DNA from: a virus
Virus record (IMG/VR): IMGVR_UViG_3300037882_003008
Location: 1-45,238 of that record
Length of the DNA: 45,238 bases
Reading direction: 5' to 3' (one strand)
Part shown: piece by piece, positions 35,369 to 43,078 of the stretch
Position numbering within the stretch: the stretch's first letter is position 1
How the letters are laid out: the number at the start of each line of letters is the position of its first letter
Notes under the pieces: model-generated
Seen by the model: only the letters and a program-made list of their open reading frames with translations
Database searches by the model: none
What the model was told of the DNA's origin: nothing
Translations under genes and position numbers: made by a program

Positions 35369-35985
35369 ATCAAATCATCCAGATCAGCAAGGTCTGCCAT
35401 GATCGCGGCAACTGCATCACTCCGCTTGGCCGTCCGAGTCGAAGCCTTCTTCTCTTTGACGATCTTTGTCAACCCCATAGTTTCACGCATCATACGGACA
35501 ATGACTCGAACGTCATCAGGCAATACGTGATCCATGTATTGTTGGTTGTGCTTGAGTTCAATCATCACTTGGCGGATTGCGCTAGAGGCCAACTCCGGCT
35601 CGGGCGTAAGCCTGTGCAGGTGATCCAGATTCTCCACGAATCGAATCACTGCTGCCGTTACATCGGCGGGCAGTTCGCGCTGCGGTGCCGTTGCTGGTAG
35701 GTGGTCGGGGAACGCGACACGAGTCATGGCGTCAACTTCAGCCGCCAGCGCATCAAGCGGGTCAACGTAGGCCACTGCAGCGGGGTGCGCACTTGACTTT
35801 GTAGCAGCTGGCTGGGCCTGACTAGTGCTGCCGCCGATCTTGAAACCGCCAAACGGATTCTTGGCTGATGGCGCTGACTCAGCTGGGTCGCCCTCTGTAA
35901 TCGAGGCAGGGGCTTCATGTGGCAGCGACGCAGAATCAGCCGCAGCCTGCCGCGCCTTACCGAAGATATCTCCTAGCTTACTCAT
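35365..35985 (-). CDS. hypothetical protein, 206 aa
   Basis: Starts at ATG 35985 (MSKLGDIFGKARQ), just after GGAGG and overlapping the previous stop (ATGA); a longer frame to 36075 lacks a ribosome binding site. The first 95 residues are Ala/Pro/Ser-rich and disordered (ITEGDPAESAPSAKNPFGGF). A helical domain follows (DVTAAVIRFVENLDHLHRL; SSAIRQVMIELKHNQQYMD; VRVIVRMMRETMGLTKI), and then a basic and an acidic tail (KEKKASTRTAKRSD; DLADLDDLM). The acidic end recalls SSB-type C-termini; no family recognised. Confidence 0.65.
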   Translation of the reverse strand: MSKLGDIFGKARQAAADSASLPHEAPASITEGDPAESAPSAKNPFGGFKIGGSTSQAQPAATKSSAHPAAVAYVDPLDALAAEVDAMTRVAFPDHLPATAPQRELPADVTAAVIRFVENLDHLHRLTPEPELASSAIRQVMIELKHNQQYMDHVLPDDVRVIVRMMRETMGLTKIVKEKKASTRTAKRSDAVAAIMADLADLDDLM

Positions 35986-36356
35986 GCCGCGCCTCCTGCC
36001 GAGTCGATGTTGTCCAGTGCCAGCATTTTCTCGACCTCCAATAGAACTGTCTGGTAGCGTGACCGAACCAACCACATTACTATGGCGTCGAATCGGACTC
36101 CGCTGTGTGTCTCCTGATGCACTGTCGCATGCAGCTGAAACTCCTGAATCCCACGACCACGCGCCTTAGAGCGCGCTTTGTCACGCTCTCTGGACAGCTT
36201 CATCCTGACGCGATTAATGAGCGCCTGTGACTGACCGGTCGGGCACAGAAACAGGACTCGTCCGTCCTGCATAACCACTCGCAGAATCTCCACGAGAAGC
36301 CGCCCCGTGTCGTTCAGTGGCGGGTTTTCGAGTCGTATTGTCATGGCAATTTCCAT
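35982..36356 (-). CDS. hypothetical basic protein, 124 aa
   Basis: Compact alpha/beta protein: RLLVEILRVVMQDGRVLFLC, then PTGQSQALINRVRMKLSRER, DKARSKARGRGI, EFQLHATVHQETHSGVRFDA and VMWLVRSRYQTVLLEVEKML. The basic middle could touch nucleic acid. First gene after the promoter at 36366-36398. Start may be 36356, only some 7 bases from the expected transcript start, or the in-frame ATG at 36344. Function unknown. Confidence 0.65.
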   Translation of the reverse strand: MEIAMTIRLENPPLNDTGRLLVEILRVVMQDGRVLFLCPTGQSQALINRVRMKLSRERDKARSKARGRGIQEFQLHATVHQETHSGVRFDAIVMWLVRSRYQTVLLEVEKMLALDNIDSAGGAA

Positions 36357-36365
36357 TGAGGTGAA

Positions 36366-36398
36366 ATGTTATCTAACATACTGCACTTGATTTGTCAA
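36366..36398 (-). promoter_or_regulatory. promoter with palindromic operator ATGTTA-TC-TAACAT
   Basis: Read on the minus strand: TTGACA at 36398-36393, 17 bases, TAGATA at 36375-36370 (or, in the alphaproteobacterial style, GTTAGATA 14 bases after TTGACAA). The -10 lies within a perfect inverted repeat ATGTTA / TAACAT (36366-36379). The -35 overlaps the stop codon of the upstream gene. The 12-mer GTTAGATAACAT occurs again at 42035-42046. Confidence 0.65.
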
Positions 36399-36637
36399 GC
36401 CCACGGCGTCATTCTTTTCCTGAATCGCAAAAAGTCTCGCCGGTGCCCATCCTTGACTCGCTGAGGTGCAGGCTCCATGCCCAAGAACGCATCAATCCAA
36501 GGGTGGTTAAAATCGAAATCATCCGAATCGCGAAACCAGTGGACTGCCACCATGCGGCAGCTGTGACATATTGGGAGTCCGCGGACAGTGACTGACGCGG
36601 CAGACTCCCAACACACCTCGCAGTAAATGCGAATCAA
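36395..36637 (-). CDS. small zinc-ribbon-like protein, 80 aa (TTG start)
   Basis: Start TTG at 36637, set by GGGAGG seven bases before it and by the four-base overlap with the upstream stop (TTGA). Opens IRIYCEVCWES and has CHSC about 15 residues on, a CxxC-x15-CxxC pair fitting a zinc ribbon. The rest is charged (HRRDFLRFRKRMTPWA) with FDFNHPWIDAFLGME in the middle. May be a small nucleic-acid or host-protein binder; not identified further. Confidence 0.6.
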   Translation of the reverse strand: MIRIYCEVCWESAASVTVRGLPICHSCRMVAVHWFRDSDDFDFNHPWIDAFLGMEPAPQRVKDGHRRDFLRFRKRMTPWA

Positions 36638-36909
36638 TGCGTGACCTCCCCACCGAGCCAGCGCCAGAAGCGAGTCCACCACTTGACCTTCTGGCTCGGT
36701 GGAGTCGGCGTTGTAGCCGCGACAGAGGGCATGTTGATTCGCCGAACCCTCCAACCGGCGGATCTCAGCGCCGATCGGTCGCAGCCTAGGTATTCCTCCA
36801 GCGCAATCCAAGCCTGCGCTGGCATCACTGAATCCAGCGATGGCAATTGATGCGCACGCCCTGTAGGTGTGGTTACCTCCGGCCTGTATACTACAGCACA
36901 ATTCTTCAT
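36634..36909 (-). CDS. hypothetical protein, 91 aa
   Basis: Short protein with IALEEYLGCDRSALRSAGWR in the middle and a basic aromatic segment KVKWWTRFWRWLGGEVTH at the end that may be amphipathic and contact membranes or nucleic acid. ATG 36909 has AGGAG at 36922-36918 on the minus strand. Ends inside the start of the zinc-ribbon gene. No family recognised. Confidence 0.6.
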   Translation of the reverse strand: MKNCAVVYRPEVTTPTGRAHQLPSLDSVMPAQAWIALEEYLGCDRSALRSAGWRVRRINMPSVAATTPTPPSQKVKWWTRFWRWLGGEVTH

Positions 36910-36937
36910 GTCATTGACTCCTCTTGTCTATCTGCCT

Positions 36938-37546
36938 TCATTCAACCCACTCGAAGTGCGGGCCGTCGATGAAATCACTGCCCGCATGGCGAATCTTGTA
37001 TGCCTCGACTTCGGCCCTATACTGGGACATGTCACCGCCGAAATCTGCTAGGACTCGATCCCAAGCACCGCCCCACCGGACCTGCGCCGCGTGACCCAGT
37101 TGGGTCGCAGCTGCGTCCATTGCACACGCGATTTCGTAGCAGCCATCCCAGTCCCATTTGAGTTTGCCGTCAATGACAGGCACCAGATCAACGGCACGCG
37201 CGTAACCACTCTTATCCGGTAAGTGCTTGGAGTTCATCGTCCGACTCATCTTGGCCAGCACCAACTCCCGCTGCCGCCGCTGTGTCCGCAGCGTTTCGTA
37301 AACAGCAAAGTCCACGCGACTCAACTCGATAGCTAGTTCCGCGCAGTCACGCAGGGGCTTGTGCAGACTGCGGAGTCGATGAGTCGACACGGACCCGAAC
37401 TTGAATCGCGGCGCGGACACCTCCAATGGCTCGCGAATGGCAGTCATTTCCTCGGTGAGGTGCTGCGGCTCAGATACCTTCACTGCGCGGCCAACCATCT
37501 CAAGGATGGATAGCGCCTCTTCCCGACTCAATTCTACTTTACTCAT
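36938..37546 (-). CDS. M15-type endolysin (L-Ala-D-Glu peptidase-like)
   Basis: 202 residues. Residues about 48-200 fit the peptidase M15_4 group: FKFGSVSTHRLRSLHKPLRD, then DFAVYETLRTQRRQ, SKHLPDKSGYARAVDLVP (zinc ligands H108 and D120), WDWDGCYEIACAMD, VRWGGAWD and the final DGPHFEWVE (third zinc ligand H197). These enzymes cut the peptide part of peptidoglycan and serve as phage endolysins. The first 45 residues are an extra helical head with no signal peptide, so release needs a holin. Start after AGGAG. Unusually it lies in the replication cluster, far from the late lysis-type genes. Confidence 0.88.
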   Translation of the reverse strand: MSKVELSREEALSILEMVGRAVKVSEPQHLTEEMTAIREPLEVSAPRFKFGSVSTHRLRSLHKPLRDCAELAIELSRVDFAVYETLRTQRRQRELVLAKMSRTMNSKHLPDKSGYARAVDLVPVIDGKLKWDWDGCYEIACAMDAAATQLGHAAQVRWGGAWDRVLADFGGDMSQYRAEVEAYKIRHAGSDFIDGPHFEWVE

Positions 37547-37564
37547 AACGCATACTCCTATACA

Positions 37565-37591
37565 GGGGGATCAACACATTGCTGATCCCCC
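37565..37591. promoter_or_regulatory. 9-bp hairpin upstream of the endolysin
   Basis: Perfect stem GGGGGATCA (37565-37573) / TGATCCCCC (37583-37591) with a 9-base loop. No T tract on either side, so it is unlikely to be a simple terminator. It lies 19 bases upstream of the endolysin start on the minus strand and could protect or pause the transcript. Confidence 0.6.
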
Positions 37592-37602
37592 ATTACTCCA
37601 TA

Positions 37603-37881
37603 TCAGAAGGTGTCGCCCGCGTCACCCACCAGCGAGAGCATCAGGTCGAGTCCGGCCCCTTTCAGGGTAGTCATGACGACCGGGTAGGCCTGCCCTCCAG
37701 CCGAGTCGGCGGTGGTTGCGATAATCGCGAACTCGATTGAGTCAGCTACGAGGTGCGGGTTGGCCCCTGCCAGCGCCAATTGCAGTGCGACGAACAGGGA
37801 CTCCGGGATCGTCACTGCGTCCTGGTCGCCTTCAGGGAAAGCAGCTGCCATCTGGACGCCAGCATCATCATCAATATCCAT
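37603..37881 (-). CDS. hypothetical acidic protein, 92 aa
   Basis: Two ATGs fit, 37887 and 37881; AGGAG lies 7 bases before 37881, so I choose that. Very acidic start (MDIDDDAG), then helical VTIPESLFVALQLALAGANP and VMTTLKGAGLDLMLSLVGDA. Not enough hydrophobic length for a clear membrane span. Lies just upstream of the endolysin gene and shares its transcript; an endolysin partner is only a guess. Confidence 0.6.
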   Translation of the reverse strand: MDIDDDAGVQMAAAFPEGDQDAVTIPESLFVALQLALAGANPHLVADSIEFAIIATTADSAGGQAYPVVMTTLKGAGLDLMLSLVGDAGDTF

Positions 37882-38065
37882 ATTCATTCTCCTGTGTCCG
37901 AGTCAACTGCCTGCCCCGACTGGCTCGGACGCCCAGTGCGAGGAGGATACGACGCGGCCCAGCAACCAGCCATCCTAGTCGTGATCTTGCCGCCATTAGG
38001 AGACGCAGGATTCCTGCACTTTCCTGCGCGCTAGACTCGAAGCTGCATCCAGTAGGTGCATCCAC
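37871..38065 (-). CDS. possible small basic protein, 64 aa
   Basis: GTG at 38065 or an internal ATG (MAARSRLGWL, 41 aa form). Arg-rich with a semi-hydrophobic stretch (LGWLVAGPRRILLALGV), ends inside the next gene's start. GGGGGGTC lies about 4-10 bases before the GTG. It fills an otherwise empty 200-base stretch, which is the main reason to list it. Confidence 0.35.
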   Translation of the reverse strand: MDAPTGCSFESSAQESAGILRLLMAARSRLGWLVAGPRRILLALGVRASRGRQLTRTQENEYGY

Positions 38066-38090
38066 CGCAGACCCCCCAAGCGTTACTCAT
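38031..38090 (-). CDS. possible 19-aa peptide with CGGC motif
   Basis: ATG at 38090-38088 overlaps the upstream TGA (ATGA), with GAAGGG just before. Encodes MSNAWGVCGGCTYWMQLRV. Coupled start and CxxC pair are suggestive; the tiny size makes it uncertain. Confidence 0.25.
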   Translation of the reverse strand: MSNAWGVCGGCTYWMQLRV

Positions 38091-38578
38091 ATCCCTTCCC
38101 CGCGCAGCAGGCACTCAGGGCCGATCCCCTGCGCCACCGACACCGGGTCCGTTAGCTTGCGCCCGCAGACACAGCACTTGCCTTCATGGAAGAACTCGAC
38201 TCGCGAGGGCCACCGGCACCCCTGATCAAGCGCGTTCCAGCAGTAGGCCAGCCCCTTGAACGACGGGGCTTGGTTGCTGACTCGACTCTTGGCCGTGGTG
38301 TGCAGGTTGTAACTCCCATCCACACTCCGATCAAGCAGGCCCATATAGACGTAGTCCGACTCGCGGCCCCCGCCGACCAACACCGATACGAAGAACCGAT
38401 CCTTGTTGATGTTCGTGGTTGACCAGTCCCTGCTGTCGTCGAGTCGAACTGACTTCACCTTGTAGGTGTATCGGTCGCCCGTCTCCAGCGAGCGTAGGGT
38501 GAAGGCCGCGTTACCGCCCAAGATATAGCGGCGGATTTCGCCGGGAGTCGTGAGCTGTCCTTGTTGATCTTCAGTCAT
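38087..38578 (-). CDS. DUF6011-like protein with Cys-rich C-terminus, 163 aa
   Basis: Start ATG 38578 (MTEDQQGQL) after GGAGGGC; a longer frame to 38608 is less likely. Residues about 20-110 are beta-rich (AAFTLRSLETGDRYTYKVKS; DRFFVSVLVGGG; DYVYMGLL). The end has KCCVCGRKLTDPVSVAQGIG then PECL, the short zinc-binding module seen in many phage proteins (CxxCxRxLtdp.S...GiGp.C). Probably binds DNA or a replication partner; the exact role is unknown. Confidence 0.7.
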   Translation of the reverse strand: MTEDQQGQLTTPGEIRRYILGGNAAFTLRSLETGDRYTYKVKSVRLDDSRDWSTTNINKDRFFVSVLVGGGRESDYVYMGLLDRSVDGSYNLHTTAKSRVSNQAPSFKGLAYCWNALDQGCRWPSRVEFFHEGKCCVCGRKLTDPVSVAQGIGPECLLRGEGI

Positions 38579-38622
38579 GGGTGTGCCCTCCAGCCTATGA
38601 TGATGCAACGCTTGCGCATGAC

Positions 38623-40908
38623 TCAGCGTCCTTTAGACTTAGCAAAAAGTTGACCCAACGTCAGCCCAACAGACTTAGGCTCCGGTGATGAGGGTTGAGT
38701 CGCAGGCTGGTAGGTCAGCATCTTGGGCGTCCCCTCCACAGCATGGCGCAGCGCAACGAGAGTCCGCGCTGCGCCCCAACAAGGAACCGCGATACGAGCG
38801 GTCGGAGGAGGCAGTGCGATCTTGATCGGCGTGAGTCGTCCACCATACACGCTCACAGGTTCATCGACTGGGTCCGGGTCTTGCGCTGGTTCCGTCACGT
38901 GAATGTTGACGTTCACCGTGTGACGGATTTCGACTCGGATACCTGCATCTGGTGCTTCGGACTCGGCCCCTGACTGCTGCTGCTGTTGCTGCTGCCGTTG
39001 ACGGGAGACAAGCTTTGCTAGGCCGGTCGACTGGCTCCCCGCTGTGAGTCGACGTTCAGTCTCCCTGCTGCGATCATCGGATTGAATATCTTGGTCGAGG
39101 ATCGACGGGTAGGGCGACTCACTCACAGGCAGGTTAATGGCTGCGGATGCCTCGTCCACGCCCCTAGGGAACATGATTCGCTGGAACGCCAGCACCTTAT
39201 CGCGCAGTGAACTGCCGGGAATGGCCTGACGATTCAACGCGATGCGCAGGCCACGATCAGTATAGACTAAGATGCAGTTCTTGCTGGCGCGGGTAATGGC
39301 CGTGTAAAGCCATTCGCGGGAGAGTGATCCGGAGTGCGACTCGTGCAGCACGATCACTACAGTGGGGCACTCACCGCCCTGCATCTTGTGGCAGGTCATG
39401 GCGTAAGCCAATTGCAGTGTTCCCACCTCGGCCAATGATTCGAACACTTTCTGGAACGCAGCGTCGCCGGAACCGAACTCAATGACCACACTATGTGACG
39501 CAGGGCCACGATCACGTGACTCCTTCGCTGCGGGCGCCTTCTTGGCGTTCTCGTTGATGGAATCGACCATCGAGTCAAGATCGTCCAAATCCACCTCATC
39601 TTCTGGCAGGCTGCCAGCACCGCGCGCGAATCGGGCGTTGACTTCCGCCAGCGTGCCGTAGTGCATCCGACTCCCGGTGTAACCCGCGTTCTCGATAATG
39701 TCCACGATATGCCCGGTCATGCCGTTGGTGATTCCGCTGGGCCAATCGTTCTTGGTGGCCATGACCTTGTCACCAACCGCGAACAGCTTCTTCTCGCGCC
39801 CACCGTCGATCACGAATCGTGGATGCGCGTTCTCGGAACCGAACATCATACTCAAGTGTTCGTTGAGGGGGTAATCACCTAAGGCTGCTCCGGGGCCGGG
39901 ATTGATCCCGTGAATCGGCGTGATGATCACGTCGCGCAGAGGCTTGTAGACTCCCAGCGAGTGCAGCTTCCGCGCCAGCGCCCGCACGTATGATGAAGCC
40001 TTGAGCGACTCAACTGGCATCTCAACCATCTTGAATACGCCTTCGGTTTGCGGGCGGATGCCGTGAATGACTCGCCACGCGTTGTCCACGATAGGGTTGT
40101 TAGTCCCGGCCTGCCGGTGGACCTCGGCCAACTCGAAAGTGGGCCAGCGAGCCATTGCGAATCCGAACACGCTCTTACCGTAAATGGGTGCAAGCTGGTC
40201 GATGTCACCGATCATGTAGATTCGGACAGACGGCTTACAGGCCGCGATTAGCTGGTGCCACAGGTCGAGTCCCAGCATGCCAGCCTCGTCAATGATAATG
40301 ACATCCCAAGGCAGCAATAGCTGCGCGTTGTAGGTGGGCACGAATCGCATCTTGTTCTTCCAGACCCCTGACTCGGCATCGTAATCCTCGTAAGTCTCCG
40401 GCACGAACCCGAGCAATCGGTGAATCGTCATGATGTTGCCGTGCCATGAAGTAGGGAAGTTGCCCTTGATCTGCTGTGCGGCCTTCCCAGTATAGGCGCA
40501 CATCGCGATGGACTCGACAACTGACTCCCCGTCAACGGAGTCATACTGATCGTCCGCGTCAACGGGGGCCGCGTCGGCTTTCCAGTAGCCGCTCAAATCG
40601 ACTCGGCCAAGTGAGGCCACGTCCAGTAATTCGTCCACGAACCGCTTGGTAGTCGTGGTTTTGCCCGTGCCTGCCGCGCCGGTGAGACACGCGAATCGCG
40701 ATGCAACCATCCCGGTCACGGCGTTTAACTGCGACTCGTCGAACGGGAAATCGTCCGATACAAGGCGGACGCGCGCGGAGGGTTCCTCGGTTGGTGAGTC
40801 CAATGCAGCGGACCTATGCGCAATTTCGATCAACTCGGTTGATTGGGCGTCTGCCACGATTCCTTCGCGGACAGCGGACTTTGCCGAGCCTAAGGTGAAG
40901 CCAGCCAT
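38623..40908 (-). CDS. RecD/Dda-like superfamily 1B DNA helicase
   Basis: 761 residues. Motif I LTGAAGTGKTTTTKRF at about 75-90, motif II VIIIDEAGMLGLD, a Gln motif (FDESQLNAV at about 56-64), the UvrD_C_2-type part YAMTCHKMQGGECPTVVIVL and motif VI LYTAITRASKNCIL. This is the RecD2/Dda 5'-3' helicase pattern. After about residue 600 comes a disordered tail with a run of Gln (RQRQQQQQQQ) and a short conserved-looking end GLTLGQLFAKSKGR. Start after GGAAGGACTC. Likely drives replication restart or recombination. Confidence 0.9.
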   Translation of the reverse strand: MAGFTLGSAKSAVREGIVADAQSTELIEIAHRSAALDSPTEEPSARVRLVSDDFPFDESQLNAVTGMVASRFACLTGAAGTGKTTTTKRFVDELLDVASLGRVDLSGYWKADAAPVDADDQYDSVDGESVVESIAMCAYTGKAAQQIKGNFPTSWHGNIMTIHRLLGFVPETYEDYDAESGVWKNKMRFVPTYNAQLLLPWDVIIIDEAGMLGLDLWHQLIAACKPSVRIYMIGDIDQLAPIYGKSVFGFAMARWPTFELAEVHRQAGTNNPIVDNAWRVIHGIRPQTEGVFKMVEMPVESLKASSYVRALARKLHSLGVYKPLRDVIITPIHGINPGPGAALGDYPLNEHLSMMFGSENAHPRFVIDGGREKKLFAVGDKVMATKNDWPSGITNGMTGHIVDIIENAGYTGSRMHYGTLAEVNARFARGAGSLPEDEVDLDDLDSMVDSINENAKKAPAAKESRDRGPASHSVVIEFGSGDAAFQKVFESLAEVGTLQLAYAMTCHKMQGGECPTVVIVLHESHSGSLSREWLYTAITRASKNCILVYTDRGLRIALNRQAIPGSSLRDKVLAFQRIMFPRGVDEASAAINLPVSESPYPSILDQDIQSDDRSRETERRLTAGSQSTGLAKLVSRQRQQQQQQQSGAESEAPDAGIRVEIRHTVNVNIHVTEPAQDPDPVDEPVSVYGGRLTPIKIALPPPTARIAVPCWGAARTLVALRHAVEGTPKMLTYQPATQPSSPEPKSVGLTLGQLFAKSKGR

Positions 40909-41696
40909 TATGAGTCCTTCCGAGCAATAACAAATGCGACTTTGCCTGTCACGGGAGCGGGCGCGGGCGCGGGCGGTGACGCTGGCGAGGTCGAGTCAAA
41001 ATCTGCTAGGGCCGACAGGATGCCCCACGCCATGCTAACTTTCTGCGCGCTGGCCCGCTTCTTCTGAGTCGTGGGTGAAGGGCCAAACTTCCGTTCAACG
41101 GCGGCGCGTCGTGCTCCGCGCTTCATGCGCAGGACTTCAGCGTGAGTCTCGATGGCCTCAACCCGACGGCGCCGGGCAGCCTCCTGCCCCGTTTCATCCC
41201 GCGATTCCAGCCAGCGGCGCATTGCGCTTTCGTGGCGATTCGCCTCTTCTTTGGCGGTGTCAACTTGCATGTGATAGCGCAGCCACCGCGACTCAATTTC
41301 GTCCCCGTCCAGCCCGGACAGTTCGACGTAACGCTCGATTCGAGCCAGCATTTCGATCACGAAATCGCGGCCCTTGGCGATTCCCTTGCCGCCGTTTAGC
41401 ATATACGCCAGCGCGTCGGCAGGCATGTTGATTTTGAGAGTCGAGATGTCTTCGGTCCTGAGGTGATTCCAGAGCAGGCCGGGCCGACTAGAGGCCAGCA
41501 CGCGGCGAGCCAATTCATGCGCGCGGGACTCAGGTGTGGTGCCGCGTAGCATGGACAGGAGCAGGTTCCATTCCTGTGACTCAATCTCTGCTAACGGTGC
41601 GCCCGTGAACAGGCAGTAGATGTAGCCCGGAGTCATGAACGGATAAGCCTCTGCGAAGGCTTCGATTGTCTCTGCTTGCGTAGTATCGTAGGTCAT
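40908..41696 (-). CDS. hypothetical protein, 262 aa
   Basis: Start ATG 41696 (MTYDTTQAETIEAFAEAYPF) after GAAGGG; a frame reaching 41816 crosses the end of the previous gene. N-terminal 120 residues are helical with YIYCLFTGAPLAEIESQEWN. The middle is a charged helix (AKEEANRHESAMRRWLESRD; ARRRRVEAIETHAEVLRMKR) and the end is Pro/Ala-rich (SPASPPAPAPAP) then VAFVIARKDS. May be DNA-binding by charge. Its stop overlaps the helicase start by one base. Confidence 0.65.
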   Translation of the reverse strand: MTYDTTQAETIEAFAEAYPFMTPGYIYCLFTGAPLAEIESQEWNLLLSMLRGTTPESRAHELARRVLASSRPGLLWNHLRTEDISTLKINMPADALAYMLNGGKGIAKGRDFVIEMLARIERYVELSGLDGDEIESRWLRYHMQVDTAKEEANRHESAMRRWLESRDETGQEAARRRRVEAIETHAEVLRMKRGARRAAVERKFGPSPTTQKKRASAQKVSMAWGILSALADFDSTSPASPPAPAPAPVTGKVAFVIARKDS

Positions 41697-41719
41697 TGCT
41701 CGATTCCCTTCAGGTGGGT

Positions 41720-41938
41720 TCAGTTTGATTCGGCGGCGGCATTGGTGAAGGTTAAGGGACGGATAAGCACGGCCTGCCCGTTGTTCACGGCCCAATGTAG
41801 GTGATTCGTGAGCCATTTGCGGTCGCTGGAATCGTTCCAGTCCACCACTTTCGAGTCTAGCGGGGTATCATCACGGAGTGCGCGCAATCCGTCTGCGCGG
41901 GACAATCCCCCTGTTAAGACGCGGATCATGTGTTGCAT
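41720..41938 (-). CDS. hypothetical protein, 72 aa
   Basis: ATG 41938, with AAAGG some 10 bases before; a second ATG at 41929 is possible. Contains VLTGGLSRADGLRALRDDTP and WLTNHLHWAVNNGQAVLIRP. First gene after a promoter-like TTGACA at 42031-42026. Function unknown. Confidence 0.55.
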   Translation of the reverse strand: MQHMIRVLTGGLSRADGLRALRDDTPLDSKVVDWNDSSDRKWLTNHLHWAVNNGQAVLIRPLTFTNAAAESN

Positions 41939-42002
41939 GAGTCAGGTGCCTTTCTATTGGCTGCGAGTCAAGAGCGACGAACAGAGCTGTTCGCCAAGGG
42001 CG

Positions 42003-42046
42003 AGGTTACGACATTCTGGCCGTGATGTCAAGAGGTTAGATAACAT
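42003..42046 (-). promoter_or_regulatory. promoter and operator-like element before gene at 41938
   Basis: Minus strand: TTGACA at 42031-42026, 17 bases, TAACCT at 42008-42003. Just upstream of the -35, at 42035-42046, lies GTTAGATAACAT (plus-strand reading), identical to the operator core at the 36366-36398 promoter. The gap between the genes here is 150 bases. Confidence 0.5.
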
Positions 42047-42088
42047 TTATTTGTCGATTCCGGTGATGATGTCACGGCCCCGAAGTGG

Positions 42089-42583
42089 TTAGCCCTGCAA
42101 CGTGAGTCCGGCAAGTAGCGACGGGTAATGCTTTTCGACATACTGCAGCAACGACTCGTATTCGAGAGGGTCGCTCTTAGAGTATAGCCGGGCAGATGCG
42201 TTCATGTGGACGAATCTAGCTGCTTTGTCGTCGCCAAGCCACGGCAGCTGCGGTTCACCGAACGACTCGTTGCAAAGGTATCGGGCCATATCTTCCGCAC
42301 CATCGAAGTGCTGCACGAGTCGCAAGTAGTAGGACTGCCAGTCATCGTCGTCTCGCAACGCTGGAATCTCTGCTGCCGGGGCCAGCCCATGGCTGTTTGA
42401 GTCAGGACTGGCGGCGGCTTCGATTGGGCGGCGCGAACTCCTAATGGTGAAATCGCCCGACCTCTGCCCGTGGATGAACACCGTGATCCGAGTCATAGCT
42501 GCGTGGAAGTCACCGTGTATCCGGAACGGCTCGGCGACGCCGCTGACTCGAACCTCCCAATACCTGTCTGCGCGCAAATCCAT
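42089..42583 (-). CDS. hypothetical protein, 164 aa
   Basis: ATG 42583 overlaps the previous TGA (ATGA). N-terminal 45 residues look like a small beta unit (RYWEVRVSGVAEPFRIHGDF; AMTRITVFIHGQRSGDFT); the rest is acidic and helical (DWQSYYLRLVQHFDGAEDMA; EYESLLQYVEKHYPSLLAGL). Second gene of the minus-strand early operon. No family recognised. Confidence 0.65.
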   Translation of the reverse strand: MDLRADRYWEVRVSGVAEPFRIHGDFHAAMTRITVFIHGQRSGDFTIRSSRRPIEAAASPDSNSHGLAPAAEIPALRDDDDWQSYYLRLVQHFDGAEDMARYLCNESFGEPQLPWLGDDKAARFVHMNASARLYSKSDPLEYESLLQYVEKHYPSLLAGLTLQG

Positions 42584-42921
42584 CAGTCTGACTCCTCGTT
42601 GGGTTGATAGGGTTGGGCTGGTTGGGCTGGTTGGCAGGGTTCGTGTGGGGACTCAAGCCCAGCCATCAGCGCCGCCAACCCTTCCGCGAACGCCTCCTGC
42701 TCCATCACCTTCGAAGTCCGGGCTGCTGAGCCGGCGGCTGACTCACGCTCCTCTGCCGAGCGCGCAATTGTAACCCGGATTGAATGCCCCATGGCCGTGT
42801 CGGTGATCCATTTCGCGAGTCCGAAAATGACTTCACTGACGGGAATCTCGTCCAAGTCCTGTGTAGCCATCGGCTTACCCTTCGACTCGAATCTCGCAAA
42901 CACTAAGGTTGCCGGGCGCAT
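42583..42921 (-). CDS. hypothetical protein, 112 aa, first gene of minus-strand cluster
   Basis: ATG 42921 has AGGAG nine bases before it; an upstream GTG at 42927 is too near the ribosome binding site. Contains PVSEVIFGLAKWITDTAMGH and a charged helix (ARSAEERESAAG). Ends with a Gln-Pro-Ala repeat (CQPAQPAQPYQPNEESD) coded by repeated GGTTGGGCT units. Being first after the divergent region, it is likely expressed early. Confidence 0.65.
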   Translation of the reverse strand: MRPATLVFARFESKGKPMATQDLDEIPVSEVIFGLAKWITDTAMGHSIRVTIARSAEERESAAGSAARTSKVMEQEAFAEGLAALMAGLESPHEPCQPAQPAQPYQPNEESD

Positions 42922-43026
42922 ACTCACTCACTCCTTCCATTTCAGCTTCCCGCCCTGCCCCCGGTTTCGGTTCCGGTTCCGAGTCCACCGCAGCAGGGCA
43001 TCGGGTTTAGTCTTGTTGTGTGGGGA

Positions 43027-43055
43027 CTCTAGCATTTTACGGATTGTTATGTCAA
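43027..43055 (-). promoter_or_regulatory. promoter of the minus-strand early cluster
   Basis: Minus strand: TTGACA at 43055-43050, 17 bases, CTAGAG at 43032-43027; the overlapping GCTAGAGT is close to the alphaproteobacterial -10 (GCTANAWC). About 100 bases lie between this and the first start codon at 42921. Confidence 0.55.
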
Positions 43056-43078
43056 TGTTATTGTCCGATTATCCCACT

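Noticed and set aside
38972-38997. CTG/CAG run in the helicase gene as a possible unstable repeat
   Set aside because: Short and interrupted (CTG with TTG and CCG), coding a Gln-rich linker; nothing suggests a special role.
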